Part shown: piece after piece, positions 8,010 to 16,826 of the stretch | Position numbering within the stretch: the first letter of the stretch is position 1 | Layout: each line of letters begins with the position of its first letter | Assembly (NCBI RefSeq): GCF_030407495.1 | Contig: NZ_JASDDG010000019.1 | Span: 1 to 64,000 of the forward strand | Source: Arthrobacter sp. APC 3897 | GTDB lineage: Bacteria > Actinomycetota > Actinomycetes > Actinomycetales > Micrococcaceae | DNA length: 64,000 nucleotides | Direction: 5' to 3' | Notes under the pieces: model-generated | Databases searched by the model: none | What the model saw: only the letters and a program-made list of their open reading frames with translations | What the model was told of the DNA's origin: nothing | Translations under genes and position numbers: made by a program

Positions 8010-8935
8010 GAGCCGGACAGCGCTGGGCCCGGCGAGTCGAAGACCCACGGTCCGCGCGGCAGCCGGGCCGGAGAGAATGCCTCCACTGCGTCCTCCAGTG
8101 TGCCCGGCGGCAGGTTAAGCGAGCCCAGAATCATGTTCCGCACGTCATCCGAACCCATGCCGGTGCCGGCCAGCGCTGTCAGGGTGATGGCGCCGTCGCG
8201 CTTCGCCAGCCGCCGGCCCGCACCGTTGAGCACCAGCGGGACATGCGCGTACTCCACCTCGGGCAGGTTCAGCAGCGAGGCGAGGTAGGCCTGCCGGGGT
8301 GCGGAGGTGAGCAGATCACCGCCGCGGACCACCTGGTCAATGCCCTGTGCGGCGTCGTCGATGACCACCGCGAGGTTGTAGGGCGGCACACCGTCATTGC
8401 GCAGCAGCACCATGTCATCCACCGGCCCGGTAAATTCGCCGTGCAGCAGATCGTGCACCGTGTACTGCTCCGCATCGGCGCGCAGCCGGAGAGCGGCGGG
8501 ACGGTCCCGGCGCCGCCGCTCCCGTTCCGAATCCGTGAGATCCCGGCAGGTTCCGGGGTAGGCGCCGGGCGGTGCGTGCGGAGCCCGCGGTGCGTCGGCA
8601 ATTTCACTGCGGGTGCAGAAGCACTCATAAACCTTGCCGGCGCCGGCCAGTTCGTCGATGGCGGCCAGATAGAGCCCGGTGCGTTCGGACTGCCGCACGG
8701 GAACGTCGTCCCAGGAGAGGCCGACGGCGGCGAGGTCCCGCAGCTGCCCGGCCTCCGTCCGCGAACGCTCGGGGTCAAGGTCTTCCACCCGCAGCAGGAA
8801 CCCGCGCCCGGAGGAGCGGGCAAACAGCCAGGCCAGGACGGCGGTGCGGAGGTTGCCGACGTGGAGATCACCGGTGGGGCTGGGGGCGAAGCGGCCGGCG
8901 CCTGCTGTCACGGCGGGTGCGGGGGAAGCTGTCAC
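8006..8935 (-). CDS. gluQ: Glutamyl-Q tRNA(Asp) synthetase
   Basis: This truncated GluRS paralogue (309 residues) activates glutamate and transfers it to queuosine at position 34 of tRNA(Asp). The HIGH-like signature is in RFAPSPTGDLHVGN, and the KMSKS equivalent is RLAKRDGAITL. The zinc ligands CxC and YxxxC (ECFCTRSE and AYPGTC) are present, separated by 18 residues rather than the 11 in the E. coli enzyme. The anticodon-binding domain of a true GluRS is missing, as expected. Its presence implies that the organism makes or salvages queuosine. Confidence 0.9.
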   Translation of the reverse strand: MTASPAPAVTAGAGRFAPSPTGDLHVGNLRTAVLAWLFARSSGRGFLLRVEDLDPERSRTEAGQLRDLAAVGLSWDDVPVRQSERTGLYLAAIDELAGAGKVYECFCTRSEIADAPRAPHAPPGAYPGTCRDLTDSERERRRRDRPAALRLRADAEQYTVHDLLHGEFTGPVDDMVLLRNDGVPPYNLAVVIDDAAQGIDQVVRGGDLLTSAPRQAYLASLLNLPEVEYAHVPLVLNGAGRRLAKRDGAITLTALAGTGMGSDDVRNMILGSLNLPPGTLEDAVEAFSPARLPRGPWVFDSPGPALSGS

Positions 8936-9018
8936 TTGTCCACCTTACGCAACCGGCTGCTCCTCGGGCGCCACCGGATCCCCGGTCCAGCCCGGAACCT
9001 GTTCCAGTGCCTCGATAC

Positions 9019-9447
9019 CTAGTCCAGCTCCTCGAACAGGGTCAGCTGAAGACCCCCGGGTGCGTTGAGCCGGGAGTTCAGCGACCGCCACGGCGTTTCG
9101 CGGGGCTCGGCCACCAGCTGCGCCCCGCCGTCGACGGCCGCCGCGGTGGCGGTCCGCGCGTCGTCGACTTCGAAGGCCACCCGAAGTTTCAGGCTCGGCT
9201 TGCCGTTGGCCTCCACCCGGTCAATCATGCGGACCTGGGCAGCGTTGGCGATCTCCAGGGTGGCCCGGCCGGCGTCGAGGATGGTGACCTCGGCACCGTC
9301 ACCGCCCGAGTAGGCCTCCTGCTGCGGCAGGCCGAGGGTGTCACGGTAAAAGGCGAGGGCGGCCGCATAGTCCTCGGCGGCGATCACGAGGCGCAGCTGG
9401 CGGACGGGGGTGGCCTGGCCGGACGGATCCGGAGCGGTTGTGGTCAT
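9019..9447 (-). CDS. VOC-family protein
   Basis: Starting at the ATG at 9447 (142 residues), the protein has the VOC pattern VRQLRLVIAAEDYAAALAFYRDTLGL, a mid-repeat VDDARTATAAAVDGGAQLVAEP and a closing APGGLQLTLFEELD. The frame stays open upstream to 9726, but that extension is low-complexity and would overlap the divergent exonuclease gene. Ligand unknown. Confidence 0.75.
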   Translation of the reverse strand: MTTTAPDPSGQATPVRQLRLVIAAEDYAAALAFYRDTLGLPQQEAYSGGDGAEVTILDAGRATLEIANAAQVRMIDRVEANGKPSLKLRVAFEVDDARTATAAAVDGGAQLVAEPRETPWRSLNSRLNAPGGLQLTLFEELD

Positions 9448-9565
9448 GCCGGCACAACCGATCCGGACGCTTCTGCATTCCCCGGAGGGTAAGGTAGAGG
9501 GCCGCCGCCCGCGGTTTCGACCCCCGGCTGAGTTCGGCCGGAAAGCCCAAGGACTTGCACACAAC

Positions 9566-11161
9566 ATGACATTGAACTTCACCGCGATCGACTTTGAAAC
9601 AGCCAACGGATCGCGGGCCTCGGCCTGTGCCCTGGGCATGGTCAAGGTTCGCAGCGGACAGATCGTGGAGCGGGGACAGTGGCTCCTTCGGCCCGCCGAC
9701 GGCGGCGGATTCCAGCAGCGCAACATTGATGTTCACGGCATCACCGAAGCCATGGTGTTCAACGCACCCACCTGGGCCCAGGTCCATTCCGAGATTGCTG
9801 CCTTCATCGCCGACGACGCAGTGATCGCCCACAACGCAGCCTTTGACCTTGACGTTTTCCGTAAAACCAGCGAGGCAGCCGGAATCGCACCGGCACCGTA
9901 CCGCTCCGGCTGCTCGGTGAAACTGGCGCAGAGCCTGCTGCCGCTGGAGAACCACAAACTGCCCACCGTCCACGCAGCGCTGGGCTTTGGAGCTTTCCAG
10001 CACCATGACGGGCTGGCCGACGCCGAGGCCTGCGCCAACATCACCATTGCCCTCGCGGACAGGGAGAACCTGGCGGACATCGACGCGGTGCTGGCGCTGT
10101 GCGGGTCCCGGAAGCCCGCGGGATCCGGCGGTGCTTCAGCCGCTGCATCATGGGCAGGTGCCGCAGCTCCCGCAGCTCCCGCGGCTGCGCGGGCTCAGCG
10201 GTTCGCGCCGCGCACCGCCCTGAGCCTCGCGGAACCGGTGACAGCGCGCTCCGACAAGATGAACGGTCACATGGTTTCCTTCACCGGCGACTTCTCCGTG
10301 GAACGCTCCGTCCTGCAGCAGCTGGTCCTGGAACACGGCGGGGCGCTGAACAACCACGCCCCCACGCGCACCACCACACTGCTGGTGGCCGGGGACTGGG
10401 ACGCAGAAATGCTGCGGCCCGGCGCCGTTGTCAGCCGCTCCGTTCAAAAGGCCCAGGACCTGCGCGCCAAAGGCCAGGCGCTGGAGATCATCAGCGAAGC
10501 GGCGTTGTGGGAGCTGCTGGATGCTGATCCGGCGGCTGCGGCGGAGGCTGCCGCAGCTGCGGCCCTGCTGCCCTCCGCCTATGAACCGCTGTCCCTGGCC
10601 GACGCCCCGCCGCAGCTGCCCAAGCGCCGCGACGTCAAGGGGATGGCTGCCGTGCTGGCCCGGATGGGTCCGGCGGAGCTCGCCGCTGCCACCTTCAAGA
10701 GCGAGCACTACGGAGTGTTCCGGGTCTCCGGCACCGCCTTCAAATCCCCGGTCCTCGGTGTTCGGATGCTGGGCCACCGCAGCATCGAAAACAACGGCAA
10801 GCCCGAGCGGGACATTCATTCCTTGGCAGTTCTGCAGGACGAGGACGCCGCCTTTGTCGCCGTCCTCACCGCAGGCCTTTCCCTGGAAGAGTCCACCGGC
10901 CTGCTGCTGGGCAGCGTCCGGCACGGTGATGTGGTGACCGCAGTATTCGATGCCCTGGGCGGCCCGTTCGTGGTTCAGGGCGTGGCGGTTTACGCTCCCG
11001 TTGCCGACATGTTCATGCTGGGCTCGATGATTCTGGCACACCGCGGGCGGCCCGGAACCAAGCTCAGCTCGCTGGAGTCGATCACCCCGCGCGACGGGCA
11101 CACGCTGGCAGTGCCCGAGATGATCACCGCCTGGGACTTCTACGAATCCTCGGCCGACTAG
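9566..11161 (+). CDS. DEDDh exonuclease (DnaQ-like) with BRCT domain and uncharacterised C-terminal domain
   Basis: The N-terminal 165 residues are a DnaQ-type 3'-5' exonuclease: AIDFETAN supplies D9 and E11, AHNAAFD supplies D94, and H147...D152 supply the remaining DEDDh ligands. A BRCT domain follows at about residues 235-325 (GHMVSFTGDFSVERSVLQQLVLEHGG to ALWELLD). The last 200 residues (from LPKRRDVKGMAAVL) match no domain I recognise. A long alanine-rich linker joins the first two parts. The ATG at 9566 is chosen because the exonuclease strand begins immediately; the frame is open to 9410 without a plausible domain. Role: probably processing of nicked or damaged DNA. Confidence 0.82.
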   Translation: MTLNFTAIDFETANGSRASACALGMVKVRSGQIVERGQWLLRPADGGGFQQRNIDVHGITEAMVFNAPTWAQVHSEIAAFIADDAVIAHNAAFDLDVFRKTSEAAGIAPAPYRSGCSVKLAQSLLPLENHKLPTVHAALGFGAFQHHDGLADAEACANITIALADRENLADIDAVLALCGSRKPAGSGGASAAASWAGAAAPAAPAAARAQRFAPRTALSLAEPVTARSDKMNGHMVSFTGDFSVERSVLQQLVLEHGGALNNHAPTRTTTLLVAGDWDAEMLRPGAVVSRSVQKAQDLRAKGQALEIISEAALWELLDADPAAAAEAAAAAALLPSAYEPLSLADAPPQLPKRRDVKGMAAVLARMGPAELAAATFKSEHYGVFRVSGTAFKSPVLGVRMLGHRSIENNGKPERDIHSLAVLQDEDAAFVAVLTAGLSLEESTGLLLGSVRHGDVVTAVFDALGGPFVVQGVAVYAPVADMFMLGSMILAHRGRPGTKLSSLESITPRDGHTLAVPEMITAWDFYESSAD

Positions 11162-11223
11162 CGCAGCCAAGCTGTTGCAGCCCGCCGGAAGCCGGGCTAT
11201 ACCTCTATACAGGAGGTACCGGC

Positions 11224-12084
11224 ATGCGCGGTGGACACAAACACCAGGGATACTCACTGAGCGAGCCGGCCCCCGACGTCTTCTTTGTTGAGGGGCCGGC
11301 GTCAAACTGGGTCATTCTGCGGCGCGGCGCCTCCTTCACCCTGATCGACGGCGGCTACCCCGGGGACCTGCCGCTGGTGCTGGCCTCGCTTTCGGACGCC
11401 GGCCTGCATCCTGCTGACGCCTCCGCCGTCCTCATCACGCACGCGCATATCGACCACGCGGGGACCGCCGGCCACTTCGCCGCAGCGTACGGCACCCCCG
11501 TGCTGTGCAGTGCGCCCGAGCTTCCGTACCTAGTGGGGCAGGACCGGGACCAGGTCTCAGTCATGACCATCATGAGCAGGGCCTGGCAGCCTTCGGTGCT
11601 GCATTGGGCCTTGCACGTCCTGGCTTCCGGCGGTGCCTCCCGGGTGGCGGTCCTGTCCGCCGCGGCATGGGCCGGCGACGACGAGCTCGCCGGACTGCCG
11701 GGATCTCCCGTGGCCGTTCCCACGCCCGGCCACACCCCCGGCCACACCGCCTTCTTCCTGCCGGAGGCCCGCGCGGCGGTGACCGGCGACGCTCTGGTGA
11801 CCGGGCACGCGATCAGCAGGATCCGCGGGCCGCAGATGCTTGATCCGATGTTCCAATCGGATGAGGCCCGTGCCCGCCGCTCGCTGGGACAGCTGGGAAA
11901 ACTGGAGGCCTCGCTGCTGCTGCCCGGCCACGGGCCTGCCGTCCGGACTGTGATGGGACGTGCGGTGGGAGCGGTGCGCTCGCACGCAGCGGTTCCGAAA
12001 CGCAGGTTTGCGGTGCCGGGGCCGGCGGGCGGTTTTGCCGACCCGGTCTACGGCCGGAACGCCGCGGCTGGCGGGGACCAGTAG
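11224..12084 (+). CDS. Metallo-beta-lactamase fold hydrolase
   Basis: An ideal AGGAGG (11211-11216) lies 7 bases before the ATG. The 286-residue protein carries the binuclear metal motif HAHIDH (residues 73-78), a downstream TPGHTPGHT loop, the bridging-aspartate region GDALVTGHAIS and the last histidine in LLPGHGP. This is the glyoxalase II/lactonase-like branch. It is a single gene between the exonuclease and the 5-oxoproline locus; no substrate can be assigned. Confidence 0.82.
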   Translation: MRGGHKHQGYSLSEPAPDVFFVEGPASNWVILRRGASFTLIDGGYPGDLPLVLASLSDAGLHPADASAVLITHAHIDHAGTAGHFAAAYGTPVLCSAPELPYLVGQDRDQVSVMTIMSRAWQPSVLHWALHVLASGGASRVAVLSAAAWAGDDELAGLPGSPVAVPTPGHTPGHTAFFLPEARAAVTGDALVTGHAISRIRGPQMLDPMFQSDEARARRSLGQLGKLEASLLLPGHGPAVRTVMGRAVGAVRSHAAVPKRRFAVPGPAGGFADPVYGRNAAAGGDQ

Positions 12085-12135
12085 CCGGCGCAGCAGGTAA
12101 AAATCGCCGGACGGGGCAACACAATTTCCACAAGA

Positions 12136-12146
12136 TTGTTCAACAA
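12136..12146 (+). promoter_or_regulatory. FCD-GntR type operator upstream of the NRAMP-like gene
   Basis: TTGTTCAACAA is a perfect odd palindrome that fits the TNGTnnnACNA pattern recognised by FadR/FCD-type GntR proteins. It lies ahead of a possible -10 (TAGACT, about 12152). The same 11 bases recur upstream of pxpA (19351-19361), and a GntR/FCD gene lies between them at 14330. Confidence 0.62.
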
Positions 12147-12204
12147 CCCATAGACTGCTGAAAGTCATGTGGCAGCGGCCACATCCTCCGGCGATTGGAA
12201 CAGC

Positions 12205-13440
12205 ATGGATACAGCGGCCCCGAACGAGACTCCTCCCCGCAAGGCAAAGCTCAAACCCAATGCCAAGCGGACGGCGCTGCTCGGCGCCATGTTCCTCATG
12301 GCCACCAGCGCCATCGGGCCCGGGTTCATCACCCAGACAACCGTCTTCACCGTCCAGCTCGGCGCCGCCTTTGCCTTCGCCATTTTGGTGTCCATCCTCG
12401 TGGACATTGCCGTCCAGTTGAACGTCTGGCGGATCATCGGCGTCTCCGGCCTGCGCGCCCAGGTGCTGGGCAACAAGGTCCTGCCGGGAGCCGGCTGGCT
12501 GCTCGCCGCGCTGGTGTTCATCGGCGGCCTGGTCTTCAACATCGGAAACATTGCCGGCACGGGTCTGGGCATGAACGCCATGTTCGGGCTGGATCCCAAA
12601 ATCGGCGGTGCCGTCTCCGCCGTCGTCGCCGTCCTGGTGTTCCTGTCCAAACGGGCCGGACTGGCACTTGACCGGATTGTGGTGATGCTGGGCGCCGTCA
12701 TGATCCTGCTGATGCTCTATGTGGCCATTGTGGCCGCCCCTCCCGTGGGTGAAGCCCTCAAGAACACGGTGCTTCCTGCCGAGGTGAATTTCCTGACCAT
12801 CACCACCCTGATCGGCGGGACCGTGGGCGGGTACATCACCTATGCCGGTGCGCACCGCCTGCTGGACTCCGGCACCACAGGCACCGGTCACGTCAAGGAA
12901 ATCACTCGGGTTTCGCTGCTGGGCATCATTGTCACGGGCATCATGCGCGTGCTGTTGTTCCTGGCCATCCTGGGCGTAGTGTCCAGCGGCGTCGCGCTGA
13001 CGGGCAGCAACTTGGCCGCCGATGCCTTCCTGGCAGCAGCCGGTGAAATTGGCCTGCGCATGTTCGGCATCGTCTTCTGGGCCGCGGCCCTGACATCCGT
13101 CATCGGCGCCGCGTACACCTCGGTCTCCTTCGTCACCACGCCGGCCACAAAGGACCGCACCCGCAGTCTGATCACCGTGGCATTTATTCTCTTCTGCCTG
13201 GCCGTCTACCTGCTGGCAGGCCAGGCACCGCAAACGCTGCTGGTGTTCGCCGGAGCGTTCAACGGCCTGATCCTGCCGCTCGGTTTCGGCATCCTGCTCT
13301 ATGCCGCGTGGCGCCGCAGGGACCTGCTGCAGGGGTATGAGTACCCGAAGTGGCTTCTGGGCATCGGAGTGCTGGCCTGGCTGCTCACCCTGTTCCTGGG
13401 CTGGAATTCCCTGTCCGGTCTCGCCGCGCTGTGGCAGTAG
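12205..13440 (+). CDS. NRAMP-related transporter of the YcsG type, probable 5-oxoproline-locus permease
   Basis: About 11 hydrophobic spans and the opening [14 protein letters not shown] place the protein in the NRAMP superfamily. The metal-binding DPGN of helix 1 reads GPGF, however, and the MPH of helix 6 is replaced ([13 protein letters not shown]). This is the branch found beside ycsF/ycsI/kipI/kipA in Bacillus. The substrate is therefore more likely an organic compound such as 5-oxoproline than a divalent metal; that is inference. The ATG at 12205 is used; a GTG at 12169 in the same frame is possible but lies almost at the expected transcription start. The next gene follows after 26 bases. 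Confidence 0.78.
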   Translation: MDTAAPNETPPRKAKLKPNAKRTALLGAMFLMATSAIGPGFITQTTVFTVQLGAAFAFAILVSILVDIAVQLNVWRIIGVSGLRAQVLGNKVLPGAGWLLAALVFIGGLVFNIGNIAGTGLGMNAMFGLDPKIGGAVSAVVAVLVFLSKRAGLALDRIVVMLGAVMILLMLYVAIVAAPPVGEALKNTVLPAEVNFLTITTLIGGTVGGYITYAGAHRLLDSGTTGTGHVKEITRVSLLGIIVTGIMRVLLFLAILGVVSSGVALTGSNLAADAFLAAAGEIGLRMFGIVFWAAALTSVIGAAYTSVSFVTTPATKDRTRSLITVAFILFCLAVYLLAGQAPQTLLVFAGAFNGLILPLGFGILLYAAWRRRDLLQGYEYPKWLLGIGVLAWLLTLFLGWNSLSGLAALWQ

Positions 13441-13466
13441 CACCGGCACCGTCGAAAGGACCCTCC

Positions 13467-14288
13467 ATGAACGCCGATTTCGAATTCCGGCATCTGCTCG
13501 CTGATACCGTATCCACAGCCGCGCTGACTGCGGCCGAGGCGCGCACCCTTTTCCGCAGCGGGCTGGTTACCCCCACGGCGGGCTGGTGTGCCGGCTATGC
13601 GCAGGCCAACCTGATCATTGTGCCCAAATCCCAGGCCTTCGATTTCCTCCTTTTCGCGCATCGGAACCCCAAATCCTGCCCGATCCTGGGCGTGCTCGAC
13701 GCCGGTGAAACCTCCGGACCGCTGCTGGCCGACGGCGACATCCGGACGGACCTGCCGCAGTACACGGTGTACGTGGACGGTGAGAAAGTGGCTGAGCCAA
13801 CGGACATTTCCGGCTACTGGCGCGATGACCTGGTGACCTTCATTGTGGGCTGCAGCTTCACCTTTGAGGCTGCTCTGCAGGAGGGCGGCATCCGCGTTGC
13901 GCACATTGACCAGGGCACCAACGTGCCCATGTACCGCACCTCGATCTGGTGCCGGCCGGCGGGAAGCATCAGCGGCCCCCTGGTGGTGTCGATGCGTCCC
14001 ATTCCGGCCGCCCAGGTGTCCGACGCCGTCCGGATCACCTCCCGCTATCCTGCGGTTCACGGGGCTCCGGTCCATGTGGGAAACCCGGAGGAACTGGGCA
14101 TCACCAACCTGGGCCGGCCGGACTTCGGTGATCCGGTGGAGATCCAGGAAGGGTACGTTCCGGTGTTCTGGGCGTGCGGGGTGACTCCGCAGGCCGCCGT
14201 GATGGAGTCGAAACCGTCACTGGCGATTGGACACGCCCCCGGGCACATGCTGATCACGGATGCGCGGGACAGTTCGTACCTGGTGTGA
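13467..14288 (+). CDS. YcsI/DUF1445 (D-glutamate cyclase-like) protein
   Basis: This 273-residue DUF1445 protein shows the family's conserved stretches: [45 protein letters not shown] and [12 protein letters not shown]. Human DGLUCY, which contains this domain, makes 5-oxo-D-proline from D-glutamate. Bacterial versions sit beside 5-oxoprolinase genes, as here. GAAAGGA at 13453-13459 precedes the ATG. It may form or open the 5-oxoproline ring or act on its D-isomer; the exact reaction is not settled by sequence. Confidence 0.82.
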   Translation: MNADFEFRHLLADTVSTAALTAAEARTLFRSGLVTPTAGWCAGYAQANLIIVPKSQAFDFLLFAHRNPKSCPILGVLDAGETSGPLLADGDIRTDLPQYTVYVDGEKVAEPTDISGYWRDDLVTFIVGCSFTFEAALQEGGIRVAHIDQGTNVPMYRTSIWCRPAGSISGPLVVSMRPIPAAQVSDAVRITSRYPAVHGAPVHVGNPEELGITNLGRPDFGDPVEIQEGYVPVFWACGVTPQAAVMESKPSLAIGHAPGHMLITDARDSSYLV

Positions 14289-14329
14289 GCGGGCCCGGCG
14301 AGAATCAATAGGCCGCAGGCCGGGGCCGG

Positions 14330-14995
14330 CTAAGGAGCCAGATGTCCCAGCAGTTCGGCCTCGGCGGCGTCGAGATAGCCGCGAAGCGCATCGGCGGCTT
14401 CCGCCCGGCGGCCGGCACGCAGCAGCACGACCAGTGACGCGTTTTCCTCAACATAGCGGCTGTGGAAATCAGGTTCGCTGCGCATCGAATGAAACACCAG
14501 GCGCATCTCTGCGAGCACACGGCCCATCATCTGCTGCAGCTGCACACTGCCGGACATGGCCACCAGACTCTGATGGAAGTCCTGATTGGCCGCCGCCATT
14601 TGCGCCACAATTCCCCGGGATCTGGCCGCCCGGGCATCTGCAATGACCGCATCCATCCGGGGCAGGTCCAGCTTCGGCCCCCACTGGACGGCGGCCGGTT
14701 CCAGCATCCGCCGGACGCTGTAGATTTCGCGCACCGCATCGGCGTCGGGGGAGGCGACAAACACTCCGCGGTTGGGGTAGCGCGTCACCACGGATTCGAT
14801 GCTGAGCATGGTGAAGGCTTCGCGCAGGGTATTCCGGGAGACCTGCATGGAGTCGGCGAGCTGCTGTTCCGACAGCTTGGTGCCCGGCGGCAGTTCGCCG
14901 GCGGCGATGCGGCTGCGCAGCACATCGGCCACCCATGCCGTGGTGTTGGCATGGCCGGAGCGATCGGTGGTGATGTCCCCCAGATTCACAAGCAT
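14330..14995 (-). CDS. GntR-family regulator with FCD ligand domain
   Basis: The 221-residue protein has an N-terminal GntR winged helix (VADVLRSRIAAGELPPGTKLSEQQLADSMQVSRNTLREAFTML, about residues 24-66). An all-helical FCD domain follows, with the R-ML-PAAV, NQDFHQSLV and RYVEENASLV segments that carry the metal- and ligand-binding residues. It sits at the end of the pxp operon after a stem-loop and probably has its own promoter. It is the natural candidate to bind the two TTGTTCAACAA sites at the outer ends of the locus. Confidence 0.88.
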   Translation of the reverse strand: MLVNLGDITTDRSGHANTTAWVADVLRSRIAAGELPPGTKLSEQQLADSMQVSRNTLREAFTMLSIESVVTRYPNRGVFVASPDADAVREIYSVRRMLEPAAVQWGPKLDLPRMDAVIADARAARSRGIVAQMAAANQDFHQSLVAMSGSVQLQQMMGRVLAEMRLVFHSMRSEPDFHSRYVEENASLVVLLRAGRRAEAADALRGYLDAAEAELLGHLAP

Positions 14996-15044
14996 CTCCC
15001 TAATCTAGCGGGCGGGCAGTCGCAGATGGTGCAGGACGAGAGAT

Positions 15045-15084
15045 CCGGAGCACCGGCCGGAGGGGGGGGCGGCCGGTACTCCGG
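15045..15084 (-). terminator. Strong stem-loop after the biotin carboxylase gene
   Basis: A 15-base arm at 15070-15084 pairs with 15045-15059 across a 10-base G-rich (C-rich in RNA) loop. On the minus-strand transcript the single mismatch becomes a G-U pair. It starts 5 bases after the stop codon at 15090. No clear U-tract follows, as is common in high-GC actinobacteria. It would separate the pxp operon from the GntR gene. Confidence 0.62.
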
Positions 15085-15089
15085 ACGAT

Positions 15090-16826
15090 TTAGGAGCCGA
15101 TTCGGCCCAGAGAGTCCCCGCGTGCCACCGGGGACCCGGTCTCCAGATCGGCACGGGTGAAGGAGCCGGCACGGTCGGCAAGGACGGTGGTCTCCATTTT
15201 CATCGCCTCCAGCACGGCCACGGGGTCGCCCTCGGTCAGCTGGGCGCCGTCGTCGGCCAGCCATTTGACCAGGTTGCCGGCCATTGGCGAGGCCAGGAAC
15301 CCGCCGTCGTCGGCCGCTGCCGCGGGACCCGCACCTTCACCGGCGCCGCCGCCGGAACGCAGCGCATTCAGCAGCGCCGCCGGCACTCCGAGCGCCACGG
15401 CACGGCCGTCGACGTCGATGGTGATGGTTTCGCGTTCGGCACCGGGCAGCGAGGCGGCGATTTCGGGGGAGGCCGCCAGCGGCTCGGCGAATTCGGACTC
15501 GATCCACGTGGTGTAAACGCCCAGCTGATCCTCGCGGGTGAACGCCTCGGAGCGGACCACGGCGCGGTGGAACGGAACCACCGTGGGCAGCCCGCGGATG
15601 ACCAGTTCATCCAGTGCTGCCTTCGCGCGGCGCAGCGCCTGCGCCCGGTCCTCGCCCCAGACAATCAGCTTGGCCATCAGGGAGTCATATTCTGCCGGGA
15701 CCACGGAGCCGGACCGGACGCCCGAATCCATCCGGATGCCTGGGCCGGTGGGGGGTTCAAAGGACTCCACCGGGCCCGGGCCGGGCAGGAAACCGCGCGC
15801 GGGATCCTCGGCGTTGAGCCGGAACTCGAAGGCATGCCCGTGCGGCACCGGATCCTCGGTGAGGGACAGCGGCAGCCCGTCGGCGATGCGGAACTGCTCC
15901 CGGACCAGGTCCACGCCGGTGGTTTCCTCGGTGACCGGATGCTCCACCTGCAGGCGGGTGTTCACCTCCAGGAAGCTGATCAGGCCGTCGGGGGAGACCA
16001 GATACTCCACGGTCCCGGCGCCGGTATACCCGGCCTCCCGGCAGACTGCTTTGGCCGAGGCATGGATGGCGGCGCGCTGCTCCTTGGTCAGGAACGGAGC
16101 GGGCGCTTCCTCCACCAGCTTCTGGTTCCGGCGCTGCAGCGAGCAGTCGCGGGTGCCGACGACGACGACGTTGCCGTGCGTATCGGCCAGCACCTGCGCC
16201 TCCACATGCCGGGGCTTATCCAGGAAGCGTTCGGCGAAGCATTCACCGCGGCCAAACGCGGACACGGCCTCCCGGACCGCCGACTCAAAGGCGTCCTCCA
16301 CGTCTTCGAGCTTCCGGGCGATCTTCATGCCGCGTCCGCCGCCGCCGAAGGCCGCCTTGATTGCCACCGGCAGGCCGTGCTCTTGGGCGAAGGCGCGGAC
16401 CTGTTCAGCGCTTTCGGCAGGTCCATCGGTACCCGGCACCAGCGGTGCTCCGGCGCGGACGGCGATCTCGCGGGCGGTGACCTTGTTGCCCAGGTCGCGG
16501 ATGGCCTGCGGTGACGGACCGATCCAGGTGAGTCCGGCGTCGAGCACTGCCTGTGCAAAGTCCGCGTTCTCGGACAGGAAACCGTAGCCGGGGTGGACGG
16601 CGTCGGCCCCGGCAAGCTGTGCCGCCCCGATCAGCTTCGGGATGTTCAGGTAGGTGTCCGCGGAGGCTGAACCGTGCAGGGGAAAGGCTTCGTCGGCGAT
16701 CCGCACGTGGAGGGCATCGGCGTCGGGGTCCGAGTACACGGCCACGGAACCGATTCCGGCGTCGGCGCAGGCACGGGCCACCCGCACGGCTATTTCGCCG
16801 CGGTTGGCGATCAGGACCTTCTTCAT
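15090..16826 (-). CDS. Biotin carboxylase fused to biotin carboxyl carrier domain
   Basis: The first 450 residues are an ATP-grasp biotin carboxylase: [21 protein letters not shown], the glycine-rich FGGGGRGMK, and the [10 protein letters not shown] and LEVNTR active-site region. The C-terminal 75 residues are a biotinyl domain with the acceptor lysine in EAMKMET. No carboxyltransferase subunit is encoded nearby. Its start overlaps the end of the PxpB-PxpC gene by 4 bases, so it belongs to the 5-oxoproline operon. Such AccC/AccB-like genes recur in pxp operons of other bacteria; their role there is not established. Confidence 0.88.
   Translation of the reverse strand: MKKVLIANRGEIAVRVARACADAGIGSVAVYSDPDADALHVRIADEAFPLHGSASADTYLNIPKLIGAAQLAGADAVHPGYGFLSENADFAQAVLDAGLTWIGPSPQAIRDLGNKVTAREIAVRAGAPLVPGTDGPAESAEQVRAFAQEHGLPVAIKAAFGGGGRGMKIARKLEDVEDAFESAVREAVSAFGRGECFAERFLDKPRHVEAQVLADTHGNVVVVGTRDCSLQRRNQKLVEEAPAPFLTKEQRAAIHASAKAVCREAGYTGAGTVEYLVSPDGLISFLEVNTRLQVEHPVTEETTGVDLVREQFRIADGLPLSLTEDPVPHGHAFEFRLNAEDPARGFLPGPGPVESFEPPTGPGIRMDSGVRSGSVVPAEYDSLMAKLIVWGEDRAQALRRAKAALDELVIRGLPTVVPFHRAVVRSEAFTREDQLGVYTTWIESEFAEPLAASPEIAASLPGAERETITIDVDGRAVALGVPAALLNALRSGGGAGEGAGPAAAADDGGFLASPMAGNLVKWLADDGAQLTEGDPVAVLEAMKMETTVLADRAGSFTRADLETGSPVARGDSLGRIGS

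Noticed and set aside
5723-9447. Reading the VOC genes at 5723 and 9019 as one antibiotic-resistance locus
   Set aside because: They belong to different transcription units and show no shared feature beyond a very common fold.
11557-13449. 630-codon open frame antisense to the hydrolase and NRAMP-like genes
   Set aside because: Low-complexity Gln/Gly/His-rich product, no start signal, covering two well-supported genes on the other strand.
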